DNA of 64,000 nucleotides from Acinetobacter sp. ANC 4648 (GCF_002135345.1 NZ_NEGI01000006.1:62001-126000); one strand, 5' to 3'. Positions 38,654-49,645 are shown, counted from the stretch's first letter. A program made the numbers and translations. Notes: a model not told the origin generated them from the letters alone.

Positions 38654-40135
38654 TTAATTCGATTTCGCCCGTTTTAAAGCATCACTCCATTGATCTAGAT
38701 GAAATTGACGTTGATCCTCACTCATATTTGGTTCAAAATAGCGATCAAGCTGCCATGATTTTGAAATCTCATCTAAATTAGAAAACATACCAACTTTTAA
38801 TCCCGCCATTGCGGCCGCACCCCATGCAGTTGATTCCAACATTTTAGGACGTAAAACAGGTACATTTAAAATATCAGCCTGAAACTGCATTAGCATGTCA
38901 TTTTGGCTGGCACCACCATCTACCCGTAATTCTTTTAAGGGCTTGCTAATATCCGACTGCATCGCTGTTAAAACATCAGAGACTTGAAAAGCAATCGCTT
39001 CCAATGCGGCACGAGCAATATGCGATTTATTAGTTCCACGTGACATACCACAAAGTAATGCACGCGCCTCACTATCCCAATGTGGTGCTCCCAGCCCTGT
39101 AAATGCAGGTACTAACACCACACCATCGGTATCTTTCACTTGACACGCCAGTGATTCGACTTCAGCACTATTTTTGATGATTCCTAAACCATCCCGAAGC
39201 CATTGTACAATCGCGCCAGCCATGAAGACACTACCTTCTAACGCATAGTTGGTATGATTTTGACAATTCCATGCCAATGTCGTGAGTAACTGATTCTGGC
39301 TATATTGAATCTCTGAACCCGTATTAAACAACATAAAACACCCTGTTCCATAGGTATTCTTTGCTGTTCCAACCTCAAAACACGACTGCCCGAACAGTGC
39401 CGATTGCTGATCGCCTAATATGCCTGTGATTGGAATATCTGCACCAAGTAATCCATGTGCTGTATCTGCAATATACGTATCTGAGGAAATAATTCGAGGT
39501 AAAACAGACCTTGGAATATTAAATAATTCGAGTAATTCTTCATCCCATTGCTGTGTTTTTAGATTCATAAGCATGGTTCGAGAAGCATTACTCATTTCAA
39601 TGACATGTTCTGCACTTTGGGTTAAATTCCAAATAAGCCAACTATCAATCGTTCCAAAAGCAACATGGCCCTGACGTGCCAATTCACGTAAGCCATCCAC
39701 ATGATCAAGTAACCACACCAATTTACCTGCACTAAAATAAGGATCGATGCGTAAACCCGTAGTCTTATGAATTTTATCTGCTAAATTTTTTTGTAGTAGG
39801 TGATTACACCAATCTACAGCACGACGATCTTGCCAAACAATTGCTGGTGCAAGTGGACGACCTGTTCGTTTATCCCAAACAACTGTCGTTTCTCGCTGAT
39901 TCGTTAAGCCTAATGCCTTAATATCTTTAGCTAATAATCGGGCAGATGCGATAGCTTGCTGTACCACGGCAATTTGTGTGGTCCAAATTTCCTGTGCATC
40001 CTGTTCAACCCAACCTGAATGTGGGGTTTTAATTTGGATTTCTCTTTGAGCTGTTGCATGAACTTTTCCATGTTCATCAAAAATGATTGCTCGGCTAGAT
40101 GTCGTTCCTTGATCGAGTGCAAGTAAATAGCTCAT
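38654..40135 (-). CDS. glpK: Glycerol kinase
   Basis: The 493-residue FGGY-family kinase converts glycerol to glycerol-3-phosphate. It has the N-terminal LALDQGTTSSRAIIFD phosphate loop, the GWVEQDAQEIW and TNQRETTVVWD blocks, ILGDQQSALFGQ, and the C-terminal RVDGGASQNDMLMQFQAD signature. I chose the ATG at 40135 because it gives exactly the family N-terminus; the open frame continues upstream to 40324 into the tmRNA gene and is spurious there. No glpF or glpD lies beside it. Confidence 0.95.
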   Translation of the reverse strand: MSYLLALDQGTTSSRAIIFDEHGKVHATAQREIQIKTPHSGWVEQDAQEIWTTQIAVVQQAIASARLLAKDIKALGLTNQRETTVVWDKRTGRPLAPAIVWQDRRAVDWCNHLLQKNLADKIHKTTGLRIDPYFSAGKLVWLLDHVDGLRELARQGHVAFGTIDSWLIWNLTQSAEHVIEMSNASRTMLMNLKTQQWDEELLELFNIPRSVLPRIISSDTYIADTAHGLLGADIPITGILGDQQSALFGQSCFEVGTAKNTYGTGCFMLFNTGSEIQYSQNQLLTTLAWNCQNHTNYALEGSVFMAGAIVQWLRDGLGIIKNSAEVESLACQVKDTDGVVLVPAFTGLGAPHWDSEARALLCGMSRGTNKSHIARAALEAIAFQVSDVLTAMQSDISKPLKELRVDGGASQNDMLMQFQADILNVPVLRPKMLESTAWGAAAMAGLKVGMFSNLDEISKSWQLDRYFEPNMSEDQRQFHLDQWSDALKRAKSN

Positions 40136-40264
40136 ATTTTTTATTTTTACTCTTAAAAAAAGTGATCTTACCTTAATTTTGTATTTATTCGCATCATGTT
40201 GTGATTGATGATGATAAAATGCATAGTAATTTTCTACAATTATGCTATCATCAATTTGTACTTT

Positions 40265-40623
40265 GGGGATGTTCCTGGCTTCGACGCTGGTGATGAAACT
40301 CATAGATGCATGCCGAGAGCGCATTTTCTCTCGTAAATCAAATTTGCATTTTTTAGTCGCAAACGACGAATCATACGCTCTAGCTGCCTAAGGGCAGCTT
40401 GTCCGCCTCTCCGAATACTTGTGGTTAGAGAGTCCGACTGAAGCGCACGCACACAAGTCCGTATTAAAGCCACGCCTCGGGGCTTTGTACTAAATTTAGA
40501 GGATCGCCTTAGTACCCTGTTCGTCGGGTCACAACGGGTTAAAATAATTGACGATATCTAAGCATGTAGTATTCTCGAGCGTAATGCTGGCGGACGCGGG
40601 TTCGACTCCCGCCATCTCCACCA
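40265..40623 (+). ncRNA. ssrA: Transfer-messenger RNA (tmRNA)
   Basis: The 5' end GGGGATGTTCCTGGCTTCGA and the 3' end GGTTCGACTCCCGCCATCTCC-type arm plus CCA form the tRNA-like domain. The mRNA-like part resumes at GCA 40359 and encodes the proteolysis tag ANDESYALAA, ending at TAA 40389-40391. Pseudoknot segments follow. tmRNA with SmpB releases stalled ribosomes and tags the nascent chain for degradation. Tag and ends are unambiguous. It is transcribed divergently from glpK. Confidence 0.97.
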
Positions 40624-40632
40624 AAATTCTTT

Positions 40633-40664
40633 AAAAAAAAGCACCTAATTAGGTGCTTTTTTTT
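40633..40664 (+). terminator. tmRNA terminator
   Basis: The stem AAAAGCACCTA / TAGGTGCTTTT with an AT-only loop is followed by a run of eight T residues, ten bases after the CCA end. Confidence 0.9.
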
Positions 40665-40830
40665 ATGCCTAATTTAATAATTAAAATACATTTCCGATGT
40701 TCAGAATAAAGCGGATCTATGAAATTTAATTTAAATGTGTAGTATTTTAAATACTCATAAATTATAAATTCATTCAAAATAAAATTAAAAAAACTTATAA
40801 GCTCCCCACAGTAAATAAAATTAAGACTTG

Positions 40831-40870
40831 TTATTCGCTATAAAAATAATTATATTTTTATAGCGAATAA
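40831..40870 (+). repeat. 40-bp near-perfect palindrome upstream of the diguanylate cyclase
   Basis: Two 18-bp arms (40831-40848 and 40853-40870) are perfect complements around the loop ATTA. The outer part contains TTATTCGCTATAAA. It ends 50 bases before the ATG of the GGDEF gene, lacks a GC core, and is followed by an A-rich stretch. It could be a protein-binding dyad or a hairpin in the 5' leader. Confidence 0.6.
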
Positions 40871-40919
40871 AACAAAAAAAGTATAAAGTTCAAGCGAATG
40901 ATATTTTACAAATTATCTA

Positions 40920-42497
40920 ATGAAATTGAAAAAAGTCATATTTGCATTAAAATTAAATCTTAGAAAACTAATTCTATTTTTAGCAATATTTTGTGTAATT
41001 ATTCTTTTCACAGCTTCATTATTCGTAAATTACTATATCCAAAAAAAACAATTAATTGATATATCACTATCAGTCAATAAAGAGTATGCATCTAAAATTG
41101 CCCATAATACCAATAGTCAGTTTCAGATGATATTAAAAGAACTCAGTTATAGTGCCAACTTATTAGGCGATTCTTTTGATAAAACTCAATTTGTACAATC
41201 TGAAGTTGATCGACTTAAATTTCAATCGAATTTTTTTAATAGTGTTATTGTCTCTGATAAAAATGGAAAAATTTTAAATTATGCTCCATCTCAAATAGCA
41301 TTAAACAAAGATGTAATTAATACGACACTGGGCTTTCAGCAATCTATTAAAACAAAAAATACAGTCATAACTAGTCCTTATTATTCAATACGGAATAATT
41401 TAATTGTTTTCATCTCACAACCTATTTTCGATAAAGATAAAAATTATCTTGGCTTTATTGGAGGAGCAATTTATTTAAAAGATCCAAATATCGTGAATGA
41501 GTTACTCACGAGTAAGTACGGATATAAAGACAGCTATATGTATGTATTAGATAATTCTAGAAAAATCATCTTCCATCCTAATAAAGATAGAATTGGAACA
41601 CTGGCAGAAAATAATACTGGGTTAGACTTCATGACCAGCAATGATTCTGGACAAATTAGATTAACCAATAGTCAGGGTGTCGATAATTTAGCTGGTTTTG
41701 CTAAAGTAGAATGTACGAACTGGATTGTCGTTTCCCAGCAACCAACAAATAAACTTTTAGAAAAAATACCTAATTTAATTTATAAAATTATTGCCTATAT
41801 GTTTGTTTTTTATCTTTTAGTCTTTTTTATCATTTGGCGAATATCTGATTTAATTTCTACTCCCTTAAATCGTTTAGCCACAATAGCCAGCAATCTGAAT
41901 AAGCCAGATATAGATAAACAAATCAAAAATGTTGATCCTTGGTATTTTGAAGTTCGAAATTTTAAACGATCACTTCTGCAAAGTTCTTATAATTTCAAAA
42001 GGAAAATATCTACATTAAACCACTATATTAACACAGATCCTCTCACAGGCTTATATAATCGAAGAGGTATGGAATTACATATCGATCAATTAATGAAATC
42101 AAAAGTGCCTTTTGCAATTATTGCTATTGATATTGATCACTTTAAAAAAATTAATGATCAATATGGACATGAACAAGGTGACTTAGTCCTAAAAATAACA
42201 GCTCAACGCATTAAAGATAATTTTCGAGATATTGATTTTTGTTGTAGAGTGGGTGGTGAGGAGTTCATTATTATTTCTCCTATTCACAACCAGAAATTAA
42301 GTCTTAATATTGCTGAAAGAGTTAGAGAAATACTAGAAAAAAGCCCGATAGATGATATTCCAGCAGTGACTATTTCTATGGGAATAGCACATTGGCCTCA
42401 AACATCAACTGATATAAATAAGGTTTTTAGAATAGCAGATGAATATTTATACAAAGCAAAAACCGAAGGACGTAACTGTATCCGTTACAAAGTTTAA
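40920..42497 (+). CDS. Membrane-bound diguanylate cyclase with periplasmic Cache sensor
   Basis: The 525-residue protein has a membrane helix near residues 16-37 and a large periplasmic double-Cache-type sensor (about 40-280; VIVSDKNGKILNY, SPYYSIRNNLIVFISQPIF, GYKDSYMYVLDNSRKIIFHPN). A second helix (about 287-309) and a C-terminal GGDEF domain follow (DPLTGLYNRRGME at about 378). The active site reads GGEEF (about 444-448), which is catalytically competent. An RxxD inhibitory site (RDID) lies five residues before it, so product feedback is expected. It makes c-di-GMP in response to an unknown periplasmic ligand. Confidence 0.92.
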   Translation: MKLKKVIFALKLNLRKLILFLAIFCVIILFTASLFVNYYIQKKQLIDISLSVNKEYASKIAHNTNSQFQMILKELSYSANLLGDSFDKTQFVQSEVDRLKFQSNFFNSVIVSDKNGKILNYAPSQIALNKDVINTTLGFQQSIKTKNTVITSPYYSIRNNLIVFISQPIFDKDKNYLGFIGGAIYLKDPNIVNELLTSKYGYKDSYMYVLDNSRKIIFHPNKDRIGTLAENNTGLDFMTSNDSGQIRLTNSQGVDNLAGFAKVECTNWIVVSQQPTNKLLEKIPNLIYKIIAYMFVFYLLVFFIIWRISDLISTPLNRLATIASNLNKPDIDKQIKNVDPWYFEVRNFKRSLLQSSYNFKRKISTLNHYINTDPLTGLYNRRGMELHIDQLMKSKVPFAIIAIDIDHFKKINDQYGHEQGDLVLKITAQRIKDNFRDIDFCCRVGGEEFIIISPIHNQKLSLNIAERVREILEKSPIDDIPAVTISMGIAHWPQTSTDINKVFRIADEYLYKAKTEGRNCIRYKV

Positions 42498-42733
42498 AAT
42501 TTATATTGAAGCTATGCCACAAATAATCAGAATAGATTAATGATTTAGTTTTATTTTTTTATCTAAGCTCTATTTTAAAACCTATGTTTTTATATAAAAA
42601 AATAAAGCATGATTTTAAACATATATTAAATCTGAGAATAGCTAGATCTTCATAAAAGTAGAAAATATCGCCAAGATTTCACAGCCCTAAGAAAATATTA
42701 TTAGACATTTAAGTCTATGAGCAACATAAAAAG

Positions 42734-42770
42734 TTAAAAACCCAATTTATCAAATAAACTGAGTTTTTAA
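42734..42770. terminator. Probable terminator between the GGDEF gene and emrB
   Basis: Seventeen-base arms with two mismatches (outer TTAAAAAC / GTTTTTAA) sit about 80 bases before the end of the convergent emrB gene. The remaining 42498-42847 region shows no gene. Confidence 0.55.
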
Positions 42771-42847
42771 TAACTAATTCAACACGTTTCCAAAACAAGG
42801 TGACTACTTACTAGACTCTATTTTTCCATAATTAAATTTTACGATAA

Positions 42848-44374
42848 TCAATGTGCATGCCCTGCTCCAACATTTCCTTTTGGTTTAGGGCAAAGCCAAA
42901 TAATAAGTCCTGCAAAAATAAAGATCATCGCAAAAATTAAAAAAACATGATTCACCGACAATGTCAGTGCTTCTTTATCCACTAAACTAGAAATCAGCCC
43001 TAATGCACTTTCAGAACTTAATCCATGCTGAACCAATTGCTGCTGTGTCGGCTCAACATGCATAGTCGATACAATTTCACTCCGTGCCAATTTGCTATGA
43101 TCATCCCAAATCGTTACTGCAATTGATGCACCAATTGCCCCCGCCATAGTACGGACAAAGTTCATTAACCCTGCGGCTGATGCAATTTCATCAGGTCGCA
43201 CTGCACCCAAAGCAAGATTAGTTAACGGAATAAAGAAGAATGGAACGGCAAAGCCCTGAATAATCTGTGGCCACGCCAAAGACATAAAGTCAGCATCGGT
43301 CGTCCAAAATGCACGCATTAAGGTCACTCCGCCTAAAATCATTAACCCGAAACTGGCTAAAGCACGCTGATCATGTTTAGTTGCAAGTTTTGCCACAATC
43401 GGTGACATAGTTAAACTACCAAAACCCATAGTTGCAGTAAGATAACCAGCCCATGTCGCGGTATAACCTAAATTAAACTGTAACCACTGTGGGATAAGCA
43501 CGATACTGCCAAAAAATGCACCAAAAGCAAAAGCTAATGACATAGTGGCAATGGTAAAACCTTTATGTTTGAAGATATGAATATTCACCACAGGATGCTT
43601 TTCGGTCATTTCCCAGATCACAAAGACCACAAAGCCAACTACCATGATCACCGCTAAAGCACAGATAAAACCGCTATTAAACCAATCACGCTCATGGCCT
43701 AAATCCAGCATAAGTTGTAACGCACCAATCCAAAGAATTAATAGTGCTAAGCCAATACTATCAACTTTTAATTTTGCAATCGGGGTTTCAGCGACTTTTA
43801 ATAAACGCATTGCACCAACCGCACAAAATATTCCGACTGGAATATTAATAAAGAAAATCCAGTGCCAAGAGAGGTTGTCACTAATCGTCCCCCCAAGAAT
43901 TGGCCCAAGAATCGGACCAACAACCGTGGTCATTGCCCACATCCCCATCGCCTGAGATTGTTTTTCAGGTGGAAATATTCGCATCAGCAACATTTGCGTA
44001 AGTGGCATAATTGGACCACCGAAAATCCCCTGCCCAATACGACAAATAACTAACATTGCAAGACTATTGGATAATCCACAAAATATAGAAAAAATTGTAA
44101 AACCAATCAAACTAATGGTAAAGATCCGAACAGCACCAAAACGCCCAGCGAGCCAGCCTGTTAAAGGTACACAAATTGCTTCCGCAACCGCATAAGAGGT
44201 AATCACCCATGTGCCTTGCGAACTCGATACTGCAAGACTTCCCGTAATATGTGGCACAGAAACATTGGCGATGGTCATATCTAGAACCACCATAAAATTA
44301 GCTAAAGCCAATACGAAAGCTGCGAGCAATAATTTGCCGCCTTTCAAATCACCATACAGTGCTGTGCTATTCAT
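42848..44374 (-). CDS. emrB: EmrB-type drug efflux MFS transporter (DHA2 family)
   Basis: The 508-residue inner-membrane transporter has 14 predicted helices. It shows the DHA2 motifs LDMTIANVSVPHI (D1 motif), GWLAGRFGAVR (motif A) and GPILGPILGG (motif C, antiporter signature). It exports drugs or other hydrophobic compounds through an outer-membrane channel together with the adjacent periplasmic adaptor. The gap after the adaptor gene is 6 bases, so they form one operon. No TolC-like gene is present here. Confidence 0.92.
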   Translation of the reverse strand: MNSTALYGDLKGGKLLLAAFVLALANFMVVLDMTIANVSVPHITGSLAVSSSQGTWVITSYAVAEAICVPLTGWLAGRFGAVRIFTISLIGFTIFSIFCGLSNSLAMLVICRIGQGIFGGPIMPLTQMLLMRIFPPEKQSQAMGMWAMTTVVGPILGPILGGTISDNLSWHWIFFINIPVGIFCAVGAMRLLKVAETPIAKLKVDSIGLALLILWIGALQLMLDLGHERDWFNSGFICALAVIMVVGFVVFVIWEMTEKHPVVNIHIFKHKGFTIATMSLAFAFGAFFGSIVLIPQWLQFNLGYTATWAGYLTATMGFGSLTMSPIVAKLATKHDQRALASFGLMILGGVTLMRAFWTTDADFMSLAWPQIIQGFAVPFFFIPLTNLALGAVRPDEIASAAGLMNFVRTMAGAIGASIAVTIWDDHSKLARSEIVSTMHVEPTQQQLVQHGLSSESALGLISSLVDKEALTLSVNHVFLIFAMIFIFAGLIIWLCPKPKGNVGAGHAH

Positions 44375-44380
44375 AAGTGA

Positions 44381-45529
44381 TTACTTCGAAGACAAGTCGA
44401 TGGTTGCATCCATAGACAAACCTACACGCAATGGATGTTTCGCTAATTCTTTCGAGTCCAATTGAATGCGTACTGGTAAACGCTGTACCACTTTAATCCA
44501 ATTGCCTGTCGCATTTTGTGCCGGAATTAAAGCAAATGCAGCACCAGTACCTCCAGAGAAGCCCACAACAGTGCCATGATATTCAACACTCTTTCCATAT
44601 AAGTCAGAGGTTAATATAGCCTTTTGCCCAACACGCACTTTTTCCAATTGGCTTTCTTTAAAATTGGCATCAACATAAACATCTGAAATTGGCACAATGC
44701 TCATCATAATTGAACCTGGCGCAACACGCTGCCCAACCTGAACACTACGTCGTGCAACAACACCATTTAACGGCGCACGTATTTCAGTCCGCTGCAAATT
44801 TAGCAATGCTTGATCTACCATTGCCTGAGCAACCAATACATCTGGAGTTGATGCTTTGTTTGCACCTTTAATCAACGCTTCATTGGCCGCTAAATTACTT
44901 TCAGCTGCTTTACGTTTCGACTCAGCTTGTGCTAGACCTGCTTTCGCGACTTCAAGATTTGCCTTCGTGGTATTGAATGCACTTTGAGATGTGGCTAACT
45001 CTTCTTTAGAAATTGCACCTGATGCGCCTAACTGTGTCCGACGTGCCAATTCTGCCTGTGCACGTTCAACTGCAACTTGTGCTTGAGCAACTTGTGCTTT
45101 GGCACTGTTAATATCATCACTAGTCACTAAAATTTGAGAAGTTAAAGAGCTACTGTTGGCTGAACTTTGCGTATATTGACGTTGGGCTTTGGCCAATTCT
45201 GCTTGTGCTTGTGCTAAAGCAATTTTGGCATCACGGTTATCAATGATTGCCAGCAAGTCACCCTTTTTAATTTGTTGGGTATCGCTCACACGAACCTCAG
45301 CAACCTGACCACTGACCATCGATGTTATTTCAGCCGTTTCAGCACCAACATAGGCATTATCTGTATTCACTGAACCACTAAAAATAAAAACCCAAATTGC
45401 ATAAATAACCGCAGCAACAATGATGACCAAAGTCACAATCGTCAACATTTTTTTACGTTTGGATTTCATCGCTACATCGGTATCGGCTGATTCATTTGGG
45501 GGTGCAGTGGTATTTTGAGCATCCGTCAT
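44381..45529 (-). CDS. emrA: EmrA-type periplasmic adaptor (HlyD/MFP family)
   Basis: The 382-residue membrane fusion protein has a cytoplasmic N-terminus, one membrane helix (about residues 30-50), the first lipoyl half (NTDNAYVGAETAEITSMVSG), and an alanine/glutamine-rich coiled-coil hairpin (about 95-215). The second lipoyl half (IRAPLNGVVARRSVQVGQRV) and the barrel domain follow. It bridges EmrB and an outer-membrane channel. It is the first gene of the emrAB pair. No regulator gene of the MarR (EmrR) type lies next to it. Confidence 0.92.
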   Translation of the reverse strand: MTDAQNTTAPPNESADTDVAMKSKRKKMLTIVTLVIIVAAVIYAIWVFIFSGSVNTDNAYVGAETAEITSMVSGQVAEVRVSDTQQIKKGDLLAIIDNRDAKIALAQAQAELAKAQRQYTQSSANSSSLTSQILVTSDDINSAKAQVAQAQVAVERAQAELARRTQLGASGAISKEELATSQSAFNTTKANLEVAKAGLAQAESKRKAAESNLAANEALIKGANKASTPDVLVAQAMVDQALLNLQRTEIRAPLNGVVARRSVQVGQRVAPGSIMMSIVPISDVYVDANFKESQLEKVRVGQKAILTSDLYGKSVEYHGTVVGFSGGTGAAFALIPAQNATGNWIKVVQRLPVRIQLDSKELAKHPLRVGLSMDATIDLSSK

Positions 45530-45774
45530 CGCATGTTCCTAGGTCTAGGTATGGACTTGGTCACATTCACCTCCTAAAGCATTTTGTAAAAACAAACTTT
45601 GATCAGTTGCTTCAAAATGACTGAGAGATGAGATTTATGAGAAAGTCGATTTGCTTAAAATTTTGAGAGCTAATTTTACAGTTAAAAATCATATTACGAG
45701 AATAAAAATATAACTCTCGAGTTTATTTCGATTAAATAATTTGATAATCCTCGATATTATTCTTTTTTTAAAGA
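45530..45774. other. Intergenic region upstream of emrA
   Basis: AT-rich sequence presumably holds the emrAB promoter; I recognise no clear -35/-10 pair or operator and no gene. Confidence 0.4.
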
Positions 45775-45815
45775 AAAAATAAGTCATCAAAATATCCTTT
45801 TGATGACTTATTTTT
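45775..45815 (-). terminator. Terminator of the PaaI-type thioesterase gene
   Basis: Perfect 18-bp arms with a GTCATCAAAA core close on a short loop and are flanked by A- and T-runs, 28 bases beyond the stop codon on the minus strand. Confidence 0.8.
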
Positions 45816-45842
45816 AAATTTTGTTACAAACCAAGCGATTAA

Positions 45843-46370
45843 TTAATAGGCGTAAGAGGCAATAGCCGTCGCAATAGCTTTGCCTTCATTATTGGTCATA
45901 GTCATCCGCATGGTACACCCTTTTCGTCCCATACGCAGTGTTTCTGCTTTGGCAATAAAATACTCGCCACGTCCTGGTGCAAGATAATCGACACGCATAT
46001 CGACGGTTGCTAAACGCGCGACTTTCTTCAACGTATCCGCTAAAGTTTCAGGTTCTGAACGCTGATATAATTCGCCCATTGCCACAATTCCGCCAATGCT
46101 ATCGAGTAAAGTCGCAGCAACTCCACCATGTAGAATTTGAAAGGCCACATTGCCAATCAAAAAGGGTTTCATTTCAATATAGCCTTCAATTTCACCATTA
46201 ACGACCCGCATTTGCATGGTGTTATGCGAAAAATAAGGAGAACCATTAAATGCTTGGGTAAGTTGGTTTAAGACCACATTTAAATCGACCTTGGAACCTA
46301 AATGGATATTACCGGTCCATTTTTTTTGTGATTCACTTTTAGACGAATCACTTTTAGGAGAATCACTCAT
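45843..46370 (-). CDS. PaaI-family hotdog-fold thioesterase
   Basis: The 175-residue protein has a serine/lysine-rich N-terminus (about the first 18 residues) followed by a hotdog domain. The active-site segment ILHGGVAATLLDSIGG and the ending VDMRVDYLAPGRGEYFIAKAE are typical of PaaI/YbdB-like acyl-CoA thioesterases. The substrate is unknown. It is divergent from hemB with about 120 bases between the starts. Confidence 0.85.
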   Translation of the reverse strand: MSDSPKSDSSKSESQKKWTGNIHLGSKVDLNVVLNQLTQAFNGSPYFSHNTMQMRVVNGEIEGYIEMKPFLIGNVAFQILHGGVAATLLDSIGGIVAMGELYQRSEPETLADTLKKVARLATVDMRVDYLAPGRGEYFIAKAETLRMGRKGCTMRMTMTNNEGKAIATAIASYAY

Positions 46371-46380
46371 AAAATACTAA

Positions 46381-47502
<1,122 letters not shown>

Positions 47503-47555
47503 TTGTTATTTCTGTAAAAAGCTGTACTGACTCACCTTTTAAAATTGGATGCATG

Positions 47556-48671
47556 ATGCATATCGCCATTATTGGAGCAGGGATAAGTGGTTTATTGTCT
47601 GCTCTTGAACTTGTAGAAGAAGGTTGTAGCATTAGTATTTTTGATCAGCAACACGCTGGTAATGCTGCATCATGGGCTGGTGGGGGAATTCTCTCCCCCA
47701 TGTATCCATGGCGATATCCGCAAGCAGTCAATCAATTGGCGCAATTTGGTAAAACTTTTTATCAAGAATGGAATGAAAAATTACTACCGCACACTGGCAT
47801 TAATTTTCAAATCAATGAAACTGGAATGCTGATCTTTGATGAAGATGATTTTGAAATTGGTTTAAATTATAAAGATCAGCACCAACAACCCATGCAACAT
47901 TGTGAATATTTACAACAAGAACAACTTAAAAAAGTGAATCCACATGTTTCAGGACACTTTAAACACGCCCTTTATTTTCCACAACTGGCCAATATCCGCA
48001 ATCCGCGCTTATTAAAGTCACTCATCACCTATCTGAAACAGCATCCACAAGTACAATTTTATGAAAATACGTGGATCGATAAATTTCAAAAAAACAATCA
48101 ACAAATTGAATCTATTCAAACACAAAATGGACAAAAAATTTATGCAGATCACTATGTGATTGCTACTGGAGCATGGTCAAACCATTGGTCAGAACAATTA
48201 AATTTTAATATTCCTGTTCAACCAGTTCAGGGACAAATGCTACTGTTTAAAACTCCAGAAAATTGGTTACCAACCATGTGTATGAATAAAGTCATGTATC
48301 TTATTCCCCGTTTAGATGGCCATGTCGTCTGCGGTTCTAGTATGGATCATATCGGCTTTGACCAACGACCATCGCTACAAACCCAACAAAATATTTTTAA
48401 AGCCTGTGTTGAAATGGTACCCGAGCTTGCTGATTTTCCGATTGTTAAACAATGGGCAGGCTTACGCCCAAGTTCACCTACTGGGATTCCTTATATTGGA
48501 CAAATGCCTGAATTCGAAAATTTATGGGCGAATTTTGGACATTATCGTAATGGTTTGTGTATGGGGCCGGCATCTGCACGCATACTGAGACAGTTAATCT
48601 TAAAACAACCGACTTTGATCTCGCCTCTTGCCTACAGCACTAATCGACTTCAACTACCTGTCAATAGCTAA
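47556..48671 (+). CDS. thiO: FAD-dependent amine oxidase, ThiO (glycine oxidase) type
   Basis: The 371-residue DAO-family flavoenzyme begins with the FAD-binding MHIAIIGAGISGLLSALEL. It has the SWAGGGILSPMYPWRYP and GQMLLFKTP blocks and a C-terminal GLRPSSPTGIPYIG ... GHYRNGLCMGP typical of ThiO. ThiO oxidises glycine to the imine used for thiazole formation in thiamine synthesis. No thiazole synthesis gene (thiS or thiG) is adjacent, so other D-amino-acid oxidase activities remain possible. Adjacent ATGs at 47553 and 47556 are both possible starts. The 3' end overlaps the convergent epimerase gene by 18 bases. Confidence 0.82.
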   Translation: MHIAIIGAGISGLLSALELVEEGCSISIFDQQHAGNAASWAGGGILSPMYPWRYPQAVNQLAQFGKTFYQEWNEKLLPHTGINFQINETGMLIFDEDDFEIGLNYKDQHQQPMQHCEYLQQEQLKKVNPHVSGHFKHALYFPQLANIRNPRLLKSLITYLKQHPQVQFYENTWIDKFQKNNQQIESIQTQNGQKIYADHYVIATGAWSNHWSEQLNFNIPVQPVQGQMLLFKTPENWLPTMCMNKVMYLIPRLDGHVVCGSSMDHIGFDQRPSLQTQQNIFKACVEMVPELADFPIVKQWAGLRPSSPTGIPYIGQMPEFENLWANFGHYRNGLCMGPASARILRQLILKQPTLISPLAYSTNRLQLPVNS

Positions 48672-49568
48672 AATTTGTTGCAGAGCAATGCTTAAATTAG
48701 GATATTTAAAGTCAAATCCTTCACGCTGTAATGCTTGAGGTCTGACATATTGCCCATTTAATACTAATTGTGACTGCTCCCCCATCATCAGGCGCATCAT
48801 AAAACTCGGCAAAGGTAACATTGGTTTCCGCTTTAAAATATTTGCTGCAATTTCTACAAATTGCAATTGATGAATATGATCTGGTGCGACAACATTATAA
48901 ATCTTTTGGATAGAACTACTTTTAAACAAGAACTGAATTGTTCTGATAACATCATCAATATGCACCCAAGTAATCGGTTGATGGCCTGAACCAATTTTCC
49001 CGACTGCATTTAATTTAATGGGCCGTAACATTTTTGGAAGAATTCCACCACCTTGTCCAAATACAACTCCCAAGCGAATAATTTTTGTATTTTGTGTTAT
49101 ATAACTCAAAGCTGCTTTTTCCCATTGCTGGCAAAGTTCTGACATAAAAATCGGCTGCGATGGAGAATTTTCATCACACTCATCCTGCCATTTCTCTAAT
49201 GGATCAATACCATAAAAGCCAATGGCAGAACCTGAAATAATCAGCTTTGGAAAAATATTAGCTTGAGCCAGCCATTGATATAAGCAGTGAGTCATATTCA
49301 CTCGACTTTCAATTAACTGTTTTTTTCTATGATCAGTCCAACGTGCTTGCCCAATACTTTCCCCTGCTAAATTCACGACATAATCAATATTATTACTTTT
49401 AATTTGTTCGAAAGATGAAACCCAACTCAATTTTTGATGATTGGATGCTTTATTTTTCTGCCGAGTGAGACCGATGACCTGATAATGCTGTGCCAATAAA
49501 TATTGAATAAGATGCTGACCAATAAATCCTGTAGCACCGGTGACTAAAACAGTCTGCTGATTCAACAT
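48654..49568 (-). CDS. YfcH-type NAD-dependent epimerase (TIGR01777 family)
   Basis: The 304-residue extended short-chain dehydrogenase-fold protein has the nucleotide-binding VLVTGATGFIGQHL, NLAGESIGQARWT, ISGSAIGFYG and LRLGVVFGQGGG-like (IRLGVVFGQGGG) segments and the C-terminal PLPSFMMRLMMGE characteristic of YfcH. The biochemical role is unknown; a link to cell division or the envelope is proposed for relatives. It converges on thiO with a short overlap. Confidence 0.88.
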   Translation of the reverse strand: MLNQQTVLVTGATGFIGQHLIQYLLAQHYQVIGLTRQKNKASNHQKLSWVSSFEQIKSNNIDYVVNLAGESIGQARWTDHRKKQLIESRVNMTHCLYQWLAQANIFPKLIISGSAIGFYGIDPLEKWQDECDENSPSQPIFMSELCQQWEKAALSYITQNTKIIRLGVVFGQGGGILPKMLRPIKLNAVGKIGSGHQPITWVHIDDVIRTIQFLFKSSSIQKIYNVVAPDHIHQLQFVEIAANILKRKPMLPLPSFMMRLMMGEQSQLVLNGQYVRPQALQREGFDFKYPNLSIALQQILAIDR

Positions 49569-49645
49569 AAGTTTGTCTCTCTTATTGATCTCAACTTAGA
49601 TATAAGCCAAGCTTAATATTTAAGCAAATCATTTTAAAATAGGTT

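Noticed and set aside
40136-40324. Upstream extension of the glpK frame
   Set aside because: It runs into the tmRNA gene on the opposite strand. The family N-terminus begins exactly at 40135.
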